From: DATFES01 sp035457725
Lineage (GTDB): Bacteria > Pseudomonadota > Alphaproteobacteria > CACIAM-22H2
Direction of reading: 5' to 3'
NCBI GenBank assembly: GCA_035457725.1
Contig: DATIBC010000091.1
Span: 1 to 56,150, forward strand
DNA length: 56,150 nucleotides
The notes beneath the pieces were generated by a model. That model made no database searches. It saw only the letters and a list, made by a program, of their open reading frames with translations, and was not told where the DNA came from. Shown here in pieces: positions 25,985 through 35,015 of this stretch. Position numbers and translations under genes: made by a program. Within the stretch, counting starts at the first letter, position 1. Every line of letters begins with the position of its first letter.

Positions 25985-27093
25985 GAGTTCGGCCAGCGGC
26001 CGTCGGTTCCCAGCACGGTGCATCCGGCGGCACCCTTGCGTCGCTTTACGACCTGGCCGATGCGGGACACGCGCTCACCATGGCCGGCCAACAACCGGCT
26101 CGCCGCGTCCACCTTGTCGGCGGCGACGATGCACACCATGCCGATGCCGCAGTTAAAGACACGCGCCATTTCCGCGGGCGCGATGTGGCCGACGCGCGCC
26201 AGCCAGTCGAACACCGGCGGCAGCGGCCATGCCGTCGCGTCGAGCTCGACCGCGACATCTTCTGGGATCACCCGCGGAACGTTTTCGCTCAGGCCGCCGC
26301 CGGTAATATGCGCCATCGCCTTGACCAGTCCGGCGCGCGCCAAGTCGAGGCAGCTTTTGACGTAGATCCGCGTCGGTACCAAAAGCGCCTCGGCCAACGT
26401 CGTCCCTTCGGCGAACGGCGCCGGCGCCGACCACGCAAGTCCGGTTCCGGCCACCACGTGCCGTATCAGCGAATACGCGTTCGAATGCGTACCCGACGCG
26501 GCGAGGCCAAGAACCGCATCGCCGGCGACGACCGTCGCGCCGTCGATGACCTTGCCGCGCTCGACCGCGCCGACCGCGAAGCCTGCAAGGTCATAATCCT
26601 TGGGCGCGTACATGCCGGGCATTTCGGCCGTCTCGCCGCCAATTAGCGCGCAGCCCGCCTGCCGGCAACCGGCGGCGATGCCGGCGATCACCGTTTGCGT
26701 GGTCGTCACGTCGAGCCGCCCGGCGGCGAAATAGTCGAGGAAGAAAAGCGGCTCCGCCCCCTGGACCACGAGGTCGTTGACGCACATCGCGACCAAGTCG
26801 ATCCCGACCGTGTCGTGCCGCCCGGTTTCGATGGCGATCTTCAGCTTCGTGCCAACGCCGTCGGTGGTGGCGACGACGATCGGATCCCGGTAGCCGGCGG
26901 CCCGGAGATCGAATATCGCGCCGAAGCCTCCGAGATCGGCGTCGGCGCCGGCGCGCCTCGTCGCCCGTGCGAGCGGCCGTATGGCTTGGACCAGGGCATT
27001 GCCGGCGTCGATATCGACTCCGGCCTCCCGGTAGCGGTTGCTGGTAATGGCGTCCTCGTGCGAAATTCCAGGTCGACGGACGGCGGCGACCAT
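25981..27093 (-). CDS. purM: Phosphoribosylformylglycinamidine cyclo-ligase PurM
   Basis: ATP-dependent ring closure to aminoimidazole ribonucleotide, fifth step of purine synthesis. From the ATG at 27093 (MVAAVRRPGISHED) it has 370 residues, with YREAGVDIDAGN, DGVGTKLKIA, GGETAEMPGMY and HITGGGLSENVPRV, all family signatures. A 521-residue open frame exists but its upstream part is antisense to the next gene. Only 23 bases separate its start from the divergent DUF2066 gene. Confidence 0.95.
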   Translation of the reverse strand: MVAAVRRPGISHEDAITSNRYREAGVDIDAGNALVQAIRPLARATRRAGADADLGGFGAIFDLRAAGYRDPIVVATTDGVGTKLKIAIETGRHDTVGIDLVAMCVNDLVVQGAEPLFFLDYFAAGRLDVTTTQTVIAGIAAGCRQAGCALIGGETAEMPGMYAPKDYDLAGFAVGAVERGKVIDGATVVAGDAVLGLAASGTHSNAYSLIRHVVAGTGLAWSAPAPFAEGTTLAEALLVPTRIYVKSCLDLARAGLVKAMAHITGGGLSENVPRVIPEDVAVELDATAWPLPPVFDWLARVGHIAPAEMARVFNCGIGMVCIVAADKVDAASRLLAGHGERVSRIGQVVKRRKGAAGCTVLGTDGRWPNS

Positions 27094-27116
27094 AATTGAT
27101 CCGGCGCAGTTTGAGA

Positions 27117-28400
27117 ATGGCAGATGACCTCGTAACACGAGGGCGACCGCGACGCTTGGCGCGGTTTGCCCAATGGGCGGCCCTATTTGCCTGCTTGTCG
27201 GCGCCGGCATGGAGCGGCCTGGCGGACGAAGGCGCCTTCGTCGTATCCGGCATTTCCGTCGACCAGACGGCGGCCTCGGCGGCGCAAGCGCGCGAGGCGG
27301 CGGTTGCCGAGGGTCAGCGTAAGGGGCTGCAGCTCCTGTTCGAGCGCTTGGTGCCGGCCGCTCAGCAATCGCGATTGCCGCGGTTGTCCAATGCGCAAAT
27401 CGCCGACCTTGTGCAAAGCTTCGAAGTCGAAAACGAGCGGGTGTCGAGCGTACGTTACATCGGCACGCTGAGATTTCGCTTTCGGCCCGACGACATTCGG
27501 AACCTGCTGCGCGACTCGGGAATCGCTTTCTCCGAGCAAACCTCACGTCCGCTCGTCGTGCTGCCGATCATGTGGCGCGAAGGCCGCGCGATGCTGTGGG
27601 AAGATGGCAATACGTGGCGCACGGCATGGGGCCAAACGGCGCGCGCCGAGGGCCTTGTTCCGCTGATCGCCCCGCTTGGCGACCTGGCCGATATTGGCGC
27701 CATCACAGCCGACCAGGCTACTAAGGGCGAGGCGGCCGCAGTGGCGCGCATTGCGCAGCGGTACGACGCCGGCGGCGCGCTGATCCCCGTGGCCCAGTTC
27801 GACGGCGGCGAGCAGGCGATACTGAATGTCAGCGTGACTCGTGCGATTGGCGGCGAAGTCGAACGGCTGTTCTCCGAGACGATCGTCGCACGGCCCGGCG
27901 AGGACACCGGGCAGTTTTTGATTCGTGCCGCCGCCGATACCAGCCGGCTTGTCCAGGAGCGGTGGTCCTCGGCGCATGTGCTGCAATACGATCGCGCCGG
28001 CACCCTCACCGCCCTTGTGCCGCTCGCGACACTCGGCGAATGGGTTCGTATCCGCAAGACGCTCGGTGAAATCGCCGCGGTACGCCAGACCGACCTGTTG
28101 CGGCTAGGTCGCAACGAGGCATTGGTCGAGATTCACTTCGTCGGCGACGAGAAACAGCTCCAGTCGGCAATGGCACAGCGCGACCTGATGCTGCTGAACG
28201 CGACGGGCGAGGCCGCGTGGGAACTTCGCCTGGGTCGTGGAGCGGTGGTCGGCCGCGGACAGCCTGCCGGGTCGACGCCGTCGCCACAGCCGATCGGCCC
28301 GGGCGTCGGCCCGCCGTCGACGCCGAGCCCCGAAGCGACCCCGCCGGCGCCGATATCCACGCCATCAGGGACCGCTCCGGCAACGACCACCAAACCGTGA
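27117..28400 (+). CDS. DUF2066 domain-containing exported protein
   Basis: Function unknown. About 427 residues from the ATG at 27117 (MADDLVTRGRPRR), with a basic N-region and hydrophobic core (FAQWAALFACLSAPAWSG) that looks like a signal peptide. The body has DUF2066-type sequence: AREAAVAEGQRKGLQLLFERLV and RPLVVLPIMWREGRAMLWEDG. The C-terminus is a Pro/Ser/Thr-rich tail of about 50 residues. DUF2066 genes lie next to purM and hdaA in several alphaproteobacteria. It overlaps the next gene by GTGA. Confidence 0.8.
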   Translation: MADDLVTRGRPRRLARFAQWAALFACLSAPAWSGLADEGAFVVSGISVDQTAASAAQAREAAVAEGQRKGLQLLFERLVPAAQQSRLPRLSNAQIADLVQSFEVENERVSSVRYIGTLRFRFRPDDIRNLLRDSGIAFSEQTSRPLVVLPIMWREGRAMLWEDGNTWRTAWGQTARAEGLVPLIAPLGDLADIGAITADQATKGEAAAVARIAQRYDAGGALIPVAQFDGGEQAILNVSVTRAIGGEVERLFSETIVARPGEDTGQFLIRAAADTSRLVQERWSSAHVLQYDRAGTLTALVPLATLGEWVRIRKTLGEIAAVRQTDLLRLGRNEALVEIHFVGDEKQLQSAMAQRDLMLLNATGEAAWELRLGRGAVVGRGQPAGSTPSPQPIGPGVGPPSTPSPEATPPAPISTPSGTAPATTTKP

Positions 28401-28945
28401 TCAGCCTGCCCAATCTGCTGAGCTTCGCCCGGCTCCTTTCTGTTCCCGTGGCCATCTGGCTGATGCTCGACGGCCGCCTGCCATGGGCGTTCTGGCTTTT
28501 CGTGGCCGCCGGAATCACCGATGCGGTCGATGGCTACATTGCCAAACGGTTCAACGCTCGCACCGAACTCGGCGCGTACCTCGATCCGCTCGCCGACAAG
28601 GCCCTGCTGGTTGGCGCGTATCTGACGCTCGGCTGGCTCGGCCATATTCCGGCTTGGCTGGTCATCCTGGTGGTCTTTCGCGATCTCCTCATCGTCGGCG
28701 GAGCCTTCGTCGTGCACGCGCTCACGGGAGCGTTCAAGGCCGAGCCGATCGCTATCAGCAAGGTCAACACGGCGACGCAAATCGCCTTGGTGGCGGTCGT
28801 CCTGGCGAAGCTTGGCGTCGGCTTCGACGATCACGGCGTCGCTGGAATCATGGTCTACGTCGCTGGTGCGACGACCGTCCTCTCGGGCGGGGCATATCTT
28901 TTCCAGTGGACGCGCCGGCTGATGCGCCTCGAAGGAACTCCGTGA
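28397..28945 (+). CDS. CDP-alcohol phosphatidyltransferase family protein
   Basis: Membrane enzyme that transfers a phosphatidyl group from CDP-diacylglycerol to an alcohol; the acceptor cannot be told from sequence. It starts at GTG 28397 overlapping the previous stop, giving 182 residues and about five membrane segments. The catalytic motif is present as DAVDGYIAKRFN then GAYLDPLADK, with the spaced Asp residues intact. It is closest to PgsA/cardiolipin-synthase-like members. It precedes hdaA by 7 bases. Confidence 0.85.
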   Translation: MISLPNLLSFARLLSVPVAIWLMLDGRLPWAFWLFVAAGITDAVDGYIAKRFNARTELGAYLDPLADKALLVGAYLTLGWLGHIPAWLVILVVFRDLLIVGGAFVVHALTGAFKAEPIAISKVNTATQIALVAVVLAKLGVGFDDHGVAGIMVYVAGATTVLSGGAYLFQWTRRLMRLEGTP

Positions 28946-28952
28946 GCGCGTC

Positions 28953-29633
28953 GTGACGGCGCGTCAGCTGCCGCTCGCGCTGCCGCACCGACCGGCGCTC
29001 GGCCGCGAGGACTTCCTTGTCGCGGACTGCAACCGGGACGCCGTCGCGTGGGTCGACCTTTGGCCAAACTGGCCTGGCCCAGGCCTGGCGATCCACGGGC
29101 CACTCGGATGCGGCAAGACCCATCTCGCCGAAGTGTGGCGGGCGCGAAGCGGCGCGACCCGATTCGCATTCCACGACCTTACCGGGATGGCCGTAGGCGA
29201 TATCGCGATCGAGAGCGGAGTGCTGGTGGAGGATATCGACGCCGCCGCCGGGGATATGAGCGGCGAGCGGGCGCTGCTTCATTTGTACAATCGGTGCGTC
29301 GAGCGCGGCGCCAGTCTGTTGCTGACCCTGGGAACGTCGCCGATCAAGCTCGGCATCGTGCTGGCGGATTTGCGCTCCCGGGTTCTCGCATTGCCGGCGA
29401 TCGCGGTCGGCGCGCCGGACGAGACGTTGATCGAAGCGGTGCTGGTGAAGCAGTTCGCCGATCGCCAACTTCGCGTACCGCCGGATGTCATTGCATATGT
29501 CGTCTCGCGTCTGGAGCGATCGTTCGCCGAGGCATCGCGGTTGGTGGAAGCGCTAGACCGCGCCGCGCTCGCGGAGCGACGCAATATCACCATCGCCTTG
29601 GCGCGCGACGTAATGCGCGCTGGAGGCGATTGA
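28953..29633 (+). CDS. hdaA: DnaA regulatory inactivator HdaA
   Basis: AAA+ protein that, bound to the beta clamp, stimulates ATP hydrolysis on DnaA and so limits re-initiation. The 226-residue protein starts at GTG 28953. A clamp-binding motif QLPLAL lies at residues 5-10, the Walker A GPLGCGKT at 49-56, and the Walker B/sensor region includes VLVEDIDAAAGD. It lacks the DnaA DNA-binding domain, as expected for Hda. Two perfect DnaA boxes lie 840 bases downstream. Confidence 0.92.
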   Translation: MTARQLPLALPHRPALGREDFLVADCNRDAVAWVDLWPNWPGPGLAIHGPLGCGKTHLAEVWRARSGATRFAFHDLTGMAVGDIAIESGVLVEDIDAAAGDMSGERALLHLYNRCVERGASLLLTLGTSPIKLGIVLADLRSRVLALPAIAVGAPDETLIEAVLVKQFADRQLRVPPDVIAYVVSRLERSFAEASRLVEALDRAALAERRNITIALARDVMRAGGD

Positions 29634-29665
29634 CTCACCGTTGGTCGCGTCGAACGGAGGCTCAA

Positions 29666-30445
29666 ATGGATCTCGGCATCGCAGGAAAACGCGCCATCGT
29701 GTGCGCGGCGAGCAAGGGGCTCGGCAAGGGCTGCGCTATGGCGTTAGCCCGCGAGGGAGTCCACGTGACGATCACCGCGCGCGGCAAAGACGCGCTCGAG
29801 GCGGCGGCAGCCGACATTCGTCGCGCCACCGGCGCCGTGGTCACCGCCGTGGCTGGCGATATAACGACCCGCGAAGGAAGGCAGGCCGCGCTGGCCGCCT
29901 GTCCTGAACCGGACATCCTTGTCAACAATGCCGGCGGGCCTCCGCCGGGCGATTTTCGCGACTGGGACGAGGGGCATTGGCAAACCGCCGTGAACGCAAA
30001 CATGATCACGCCGATTCTGCTCATCAAGGCGACGATCGACGCGATGATCCGGCGCCGCTTCGGTCGCATCGTCAACATAACCTCCGGCGCGGTGCGGATG
30101 CCGATCCCTCAGCTTGGGTTGTCGAACGGGGCACGAAGCGGGCTCACCGGCTTCGTCGCCGGATTGGCGCGTCAAGTTGCCAAGCACAATGTAACGATCA
30201 ACAACTTGTTGCCGGGACCATTCGACACCGATCGGCTGCGATCGGTAATGTCCGGGGTCGCCGAAAAATCCGGCCAACCGGTATCGGAGGTGCTGCGGAC
30301 GAGGGCCAGCGAGAACCCGGCCGGCCGCTTCGGCTCCTCGGACGAGTTCGGCGCGACGTGCGCGTTCATCTGCAGCGCCCACGCCGGCTACCTCGTCGGG
30401 CAAAATATCCTACTGGATGGCGGGGCTTTTCCAGGAACGCTGTAG
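29666..30445 (+). CDS. SDR family oxidoreductase
   Basis: Short-chain dehydrogenase of 259 residues; substrate unknown. It starts at the ATG at 29666 (MDLGIAGKRAIVCAASKG) with GGAGG 5 bases upstream. Cofactor motif AASKGLGKGCAMALA, NNAGGPPPGD (the GGPPPG form marks a subgroup), Ser in NITSGAVRMPIP. The usual Tyr of YxxxK is not obvious: the equivalent stretch reads LSNGARSGLTGFV, so the active site may be altered. It ends with GQNILLDGGAFPGTL. Same strand as hdaA, 32 bases downstream. Confidence 0.88.
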   Translation: MDLGIAGKRAIVCAASKGLGKGCAMALAREGVHVTITARGKDALEAAAADIRRATGAVVTAVAGDITTREGRQAALAACPEPDILVNNAGGPPPGDFRDWDEGHWQTAVNANMITPILLIKATIDAMIRRRFGRIVNITSGAVRMPIPQLGLSNGARSGLTGFVAGLARQVAKHNVTINNLLPGPFDTDRLRSVMSGVAEKSGQPVSEVLRTRASENPAGRFGSSDEFGATCAFICSAHAGYLVGQNILLDGGAFPGTL

Positions 30446-30475
30446 AGCGTGATCCAAATACCGCGCAATGGGCGC

Positions 30476-30504
30476 TTATCCACAGAAACGCGCGGTTATC
30501 CACA
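30476..30504 (+). promoter_or_regulatory. Two perfect tandem DnaA boxes
   Basis: TTATCCACA occurs at 30476-30484 and again at 30496-30504, same orientation, 20 bases start to start (about two helical turns). Both are perfect matches to the DnaA box consensus. They lie in the 192-base gap between the SDR gene and the CYTH-CHAD gene, just downstream of the hdaA cluster, and are followed by a T7 run (near 30517). No AT-rich unwinding region is apparent, so an origin is unlikely; a DnaA titration, reactivation or promoter-control site fits better. Confidence 0.7.
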
Positions 30505-30637
30505 TCATGCAAGCGATTTTTTTCAACCGGTGCGATTGCTCCGGTCGAGCGCCACTGGCTAGATTTTCGCGGCCTTGACCGCCCTGTTTTCGGACCTTGC
30601 ACCGGACGCAGGGCTCCGAGAGCGGCCAGGCGGACCG

Positions 30638-32188
30638 ATGACCGACAAGCAGGATCCCACGGAAATCGAGCTCAAGCTCAAGATTCCGCGCGAATCCTTG
30701 TCACGCCTCCTGCGTCATCGCGCGCTATCGCGTTTCGGCACTGGTCGTCCGGTCAAAACGCGCCTGATCTCTACCTATTTCGACACGCCCGACCTCCGGC
30801 TGATGCGCGAGCGCATCGCCTTGCGCGTGCGCAAGGTCGGTGGGCGCCACATACAAACGCTCAAATGCGCCCCTCGGGCAGAAAGTGGCGTGAATACACG
30901 CCAAGAGTGGGAAACCGAGATCCGTCATGATCGGCCCGACCTGGGCGCGTTCGCCGACAGCGCGCTCAAGAAGCGTTTGGCGCCGCACAAGATTGCTCCA
31001 CGGCTGCAGGCGATGTTTGTCACCGACATCAAACGCGAGACTTGGCCGCTCAAGGTAAAGGGCGCGGAAATCGACCTCGCTGTCGATATCGGGGAAATCA
31101 AATCCGCCGACGCCCGCGTTCCGGTATGCGAAGCCGAATTCGAGCTCAAGTCGGGCGGCATAGACGGCGTTTATGCACTGGCGCGCGAACTGCACAAATC
31201 GGTGCCGTTCATCATCGAGCCGCTCACCAAGGCCGAGCGGGGCTATGCGCTGGCCGCCGATATCGCGCCGCAACCGAGGAAGGCCGAGCCGCTATCGTTC
31301 GGCAAGCGGGTGACGGCGGGCGAATGCTTCCAGCAAATCGGCCGCAATGGGCTGCTGCATTTGCGCGCCAACGAGGCATGCGTGTGCGTCAGTGCCGCCG
31401 CGGAGGGCATTCACCAGCTTCGAGTGGCGATCCGGCGCTTGCGCTCGGCTTTGTCGGTATTCAAGCAGGCCATCGCAGCGGAGGCGCGTCGCAGGGTCGC
31501 CAACGAGCTCAAATGGATCGCCAAAGAGTGCGCCCGCGCGCGCGAATGGGACGTATTCCAGGATGAGCTGCTGACCCCGCTGCGACAGCGCTTGCCCGAT
31601 GAGCCGACATTGAGCAGCTTCGCCGACGCGGTCGCCCGCGCGCGGAGCGAGGCGGATGCCGCCGTCGCCGACATGCTTGCGAGCCCGCGCTATACAAAAG
31701 CGATTCTTGGCGCCGAAGCGTGGTGGGAAGGGAAAGCCTGGCGGACCGATGCCAACGGCGAGATCGACCAGCCGGCGGCTAAATTTGCCGCGAAACGCTT
31801 GAAGAAGCTGCACAAGCGCCTGTGCGAGTACGGCGATCGTCTCGGCGACCTAAAGATCGCCGAACTGCACGAATTGCGCATCCGCGCCAAGAAGCTTCGC
31901 TACGCGGTGGAATTTTTCCGGGGCCTGTTCGGTGGCCCGAAGGTTTCGCGCGATTATCTCGCCGCGCTCGCCGGAATTCAGGATCGCCTTGGCGCTCTCA
32001 ATGACTCGCTCGTCGTGCGCGATCTGCTCGCCGAGGTAAAACGGCGCACGCCCGAGCTCGACCGCGACGTTTTCGCGCGCGCCGGCGCTCTCATCACCGG
32101 CTGGAATTCGGCCAAGGTCGAGACCGATCTCAAGGCATTGCCGAAGGCGTGGGACGCATTCGCCAAAATCCGCCCGTTCTGGAAATAA
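30638..32188 (+). CDS. CYTH and CHAD domain-containing protein
   Basis: Fusion of a triphosphate tunnel (CYTH) domain, about residues 8-210, with a CHAD domain, about 225-510. The CYTH signature ExExK appears as EIELKLKIP, followed by TRLISTYFDTPDLRL and ALRVRKVG. CHAD helices with conserved His/Arg/Lys are IHQLRVAIRRLRSALSVF and LHELRIRAKKLRYAVEFF. CHAD domains are reported to bind polyphosphate, and CYTH enzymes cleave triphosphates including inorganic triphosphate. ppk and ppx next door support a polyphosphate role. The ATG at 30638 gives 516 residues. Confidence 0.9.
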   Translation: MTDKQDPTEIELKLKIPRESLSRLLRHRALSRFGTGRPVKTRLISTYFDTPDLRLMRERIALRVRKVGGRHIQTLKCAPRAESGVNTRQEWETEIRHDRPDLGAFADSALKKRLAPHKIAPRLQAMFVTDIKRETWPLKVKGAEIDLAVDIGEIKSADARVPVCEAEFELKSGGIDGVYALARELHKSVPFIIEPLTKAERGYALAADIAPQPRKAEPLSFGKRVTAGECFQQIGRNGLLHLRANEACVCVSAAAEGIHQLRVAIRRLRSALSVFKQAIAAEARRRVANELKWIAKECARAREWDVFQDELLTPLRQRLPDEPTLSSFADAVARARSEADAAVADMLASPRYTKAILGAEAWWEGKAWRTDANGEIDQPAAKFAAKRLKKLHKRLCEYGDRLGDLKIAELHELRIRAKKLRYAVEFFRGLFGGPKVSRDYLAALAGIQDRLGALNDSLVVRDLLAEVKRRTPELDRDVFARAGALITGWNSAKVETDLKALPKAWDAFAKIRPFWK

Positions 32189-32191
32189 GCG

Positions 32192-32707
32192 TCAATCCGC
32201 CAGTTCGCGCGGCACTACGTAGGCGATCAGGCGCGTTTTTCCCGGGCCGAGATCCGACCAGCTTGCGCCGTCGAACGCCAAACGTACGGTCGCTGCGGTC
32301 GGGAATTTAGCGGCGATCTTTTCGCGTTCGATCGCGGCATCCTTGGGCAAGAGCGCCAACGCCAACTCCTGCAGTCCGGGATTGTGGCCAATCAACATGA
32401 CGGAGCGCAGTGCGTCGTCGAGCTTTCGAACGCGGCCCAGCAGCTTGGTTTTACTGGCGAGGTACAGCTGTTTTTCGTATGCGACGTCGGGCGCTCCAAT
32501 CGCCGCATGGATAAGCGCCAGCGTTTGGCGCGTGCGGAGGGCGTCGGAGCAGAGGACGAAGGACGGGCGAACTCGAACCTGGGCAAGCCACTGCGCCATA
32601 CGCGTCGCCGCGCGGCGCCCCCGGGCGGACAAAGGGCGTTCCACATCGTCCGTTCCGGGATCGTCCCAGCTTGATTTTGCGTGTCGAAGTAAAATTAATT
32701 CTTTCAA
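32192..32707 (-). CDS. sixA: SixA-type histidine phosphatase
   Basis: Histidine-phosphatase superfamily member of 171 residues, like SixA, which removes phosphate from phosphohistidine in relay domains. The RHG-like motif is LLRHAKSSWDDP at residues 6-17 and the second His is in VMLIGHNPGLQELA. It starts at TTG 32707 with AT-rich early codons unlike the rest of the gene. It is convergent with the CYTH-CHAD gene (3 bases apart) and divergent from ppk. The phosphorylated substrate is unknown. Confidence 0.85.
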   Translation of the reverse strand: MKELILLRHAKSSWDDPGTDDVERPLSARGRRAATRMAQWLAQVRVRPSFVLCSDALRTRQTLALIHAAIGAPDVAYEKQLYLASKTKLLGRVRKLDDALRSVMLIGHNPGLQELALALLPKDAAIEREKIAAKFPTAATVRLAFDGASWSDLGPGKTRLIAYVVPRELAD

Positions 32708-32863
32708 TCTAGTACCATGGATATTTAATGTAGATTCTTATGAACTCCGGGTGACCTGCGATGGCAGCACGCCAAGGCGGTATGCTATAGGCCGATAGGG
32801 CGCTGGGAAACGCCCATGCTCGTCATGAGCAACTAGCGTGGCTTGGAACGTCGGGAGCACGAG
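32708..32863. other. AT-rich divergent intergenic region sixA / ppk
   Basis: This 156-base gap and the first codons of sixA (32680-32745) form an AT-rich patch in otherwise GC-rich DNA, so promoters for both genes are likely here. TATGCT (32781-32786) is a possible ppk -10, but no -35 at the right distance stands out. I see no Pho box. A GGGAG site (32853-32857) serves ppk. Confidence 0.4.
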
Positions 32864-35011
32864 GTGGCGACGCAAATCAAAGTCGGCGAGGGACAGGCCG
32901 ATTCCTTGACGGGCGGTGAGCGATTCATCAATCGCGAACTGTCATGGCTCGCCTTCAACGAACGCGTGCTCGAGGAAGCCGAGAACCGCAATCATCCGCT
33001 GATCGAGCGGCTGCGATTCCTGTCGATTTCGGCGAGCAATCTCGACGAGTTTTACATGGTCCGCGTGGCTGGGCTTAAGGGGCAGGTCGCGGCCGGCGTC
33101 GCCACGCCGAGCCAAGACGGCCTTGCTCCGGCTCAGCAGCTCGCAGCCATCAATCGCCGCGCCGGCATCCTCATGCAAGCACAGCAAGCGTGTTGGAATG
33201 CGTTAAGAGGAGACCTTCGAGCCGCCGGCGTGGCGGTTGTCGGGCTGGACGAGTTGTCCGAAGGCGACCGTCAGTGGCTCGATACTCGTTTCATGGAAAC
33301 CATTTTTCCGGTGCTGACGCCGCTCGCCATCGACCCGGCGCATCCGTTTCCGTTCATGCCGAACAAGGGCCTGGCGTTGGCGCTTCAACTCTTCCGTCGC
33401 GACGACAGTCGCGAACTTCAGGCGCTTCTGCCCTTGCCCAGCCAGATCGAACGGTTCATCCGGCTGCCCGGCGACGCAATCCGGTTTCTGCCGCTGGAGG
33501 ACGTGGTCGGCCTTTATCTCGACCGGCTCTTCCCCGGCTTCGAGGTGCGCGGGCGTGGCTTGTTCCGCATCTTGCGTGACAGCGAGGTGGAGATCGAGGA
33601 GGAAGCCGAGGATTTGGTGCGGCTATTCGAGAGCGCGCTCAAGCGCCGCCGCCGTGGCAGCGTGATCCGGCTCAAGGTCGACGCACAGATGCCGGACGAT
33701 CTGCTTGCCTTCGTCATCACCGAGCTCGAAGTGAGCAGCGACGACGTCTTCCGTCTCGACGGCCTGATCGGCCTGGGCGACACCAAGCAGCTCATCGTCG
33801 ACGAACGGCGGGATCTGATTTTCGAACCTTACAATCCTCGTTTCCCCGAGCGCATTCGCGATTTCGGCGGCGATTGTTTTGCGGCGATCCGCCAAAAGGA
33901 CATCATCGTCCACCATCCATACGAGAGCTTTGATGTCGTCGTCCAATTCGTCCGCCAGGCGGCGCGCGATCCGGCGGTGATGGCGATCAAACAAACGCTC
34001 TATCGCACCTCCGAGAATTCGCCGATCGTCCGCGCCCTGATCGAGGCGGCCGAGGCGGGCAAATCGGTCACCGCGCTGGTCGAGCTCAAGGCGCGCTTCG
34101 ACGAGGAAGCCAACATCAGATGGGCGCGCGACCTCGAGCGCGCAGGGGCGCAGGTGGTCTATGGCTTCATCGACCTGAAGACCCACGCCAAGATATCCCT
34201 CGTCGTGCGGCGCGAGGGCGGCGCGCTGCGCTCATACGCGCATTTCGGCACCGGCAATTACCACCCGGTGACGGCGCGCATATACACCGATTTATCGTTC
34301 TTCTCGTGCGATCCCGCGCTGTGCCGCGACGCCGGTCGTCTGTTCAACTTCATCACCGGCTACGCGCGTCCCGAAAAAATGGAAAAGGTCTCGTTCGCGC
34401 CGCTGACGATGCGCCAGACGCTGCTCGACCTGATCGAGGCCGAGATCGCTCACGCCAAAGCCGGTCGGCCGGCGGCGATCTGGGCGAAGATGAATGCGTT
34501 GGTCGACGCGACAACGATCGACGCGCTCTATCGCGCGGGCCAAGCCGGCGTGTCGATCGACCTCGTGGTGCGCGGCGTATGCTGCTTGCGGCCCGGCGTG
34601 CCCGGTCTCTCCGAGAACATCCGCGTCAAATCGATCATTGGCCGGTTTCTTGAGCACAGCCGGATCGTCTGCTTCGGAGCCGGCCAGGGCATGCCAAGCG
34701 CGCAAGCGAAGGTGTTCATTTCCTCGGCGGATTGGATGCCACGCAATTTCGACTGGCGCGTCGAGGCGCTGGTGCCGATCGAAAACCCGACCGTGCATCA
34801 ACAGGTATTGGACCAGATCATGGTTGCCAACATGCGCGATACGCAGCAAAGCTGGATTCTGGCCGGAGACGGAACATACGCGCGAATCAGGCGCGAGGAC
34901 GCCGGGTTTGGCTGCCATAAGTTCTTCATGACCAATCCGAGTCTGTCCGGCCGCGGCAGCGCGCTGCGCAAAGCCAAGGCGTCGCCGCGGCTCGTGCGCA
35001 GCGCGCGTTGA
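32864..35011 (+). CDS. ppk: Polyphosphate kinase Ppk1
   Basis: Reversibly polymerises the gamma phosphate of ATP into polyphosphate. I chose the GTG at 32864 (ATQIKVGEGQ follows), 6 bases after GGGAG, giving 715 residues; an in-frame TTG at 32843 is an alternative. N-terminal RFINRELSWLAFNERVLEEA is a Ppk1 hallmark. The two PLD-like catalytic His sites appear as THAKISLVVRR and FLEHSRIVCFG, with the nearby HFGTGNYHPVTARIYTD. ppx follows after 4 bases. Confidence 0.95.
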   Translation: MATQIKVGEGQADSLTGGERFINRELSWLAFNERVLEEAENRNHPLIERLRFLSISASNLDEFYMVRVAGLKGQVAAGVATPSQDGLAPAQQLAAINRRAGILMQAQQACWNALRGDLRAAGVAVVGLDELSEGDRQWLDTRFMETIFPVLTPLAIDPAHPFPFMPNKGLALALQLFRRDDSRELQALLPLPSQIERFIRLPGDAIRFLPLEDVVGLYLDRLFPGFEVRGRGLFRILRDSEVEIEEEAEDLVRLFESALKRRRRGSVIRLKVDAQMPDDLLAFVITELEVSSDDVFRLDGLIGLGDTKQLIVDERRDLIFEPYNPRFPERIRDFGGDCFAAIRQKDIIVHHPYESFDVVVQFVRQAARDPAVMAIKQTLYRTSENSPIVRALIEAAEAGKSVTALVELKARFDEEANIRWARDLERAGAQVVYGFIDLKTHAKISLVVRREGGALRSYAHFGTGNYHPVTARIYTDLSFFSCDPALCRDAGRLFNFITGYARPEKMEKVSFAPLTMRQTLLDLIEAEIAHAKAGRPAAIWAKMNALVDATTIDALYRAGQAGVSIDLVVRGVCCLRPGVPGLSENIRVKSIIGRFLEHSRIVCFGAGQGMPSAQAKVFISSADWMPRNFDWRVEALVPIENPTVHQQVLDQIMVANMRDTQQSWILAGDGTYARIRREDAGFGCHKFFMTNPSLSGRGSALRKAKASPRLVRSAR

Positions 35012-35015
35012 GGGA

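Noticed and set aside
27094..27546. A 151-residue N-terminal extension of purM
   Set aside because: It is antisense to the DUF2066 gene, Arg/Pro-rich, and absent from the PurM family; the ATG at 27093 gives normal length.
30446..30637. Chromosome origin at the DnaA boxes
   Set aside because: Only two boxes, no AT-rich unwinding region, and none of the usual origin neighbour genes are present.
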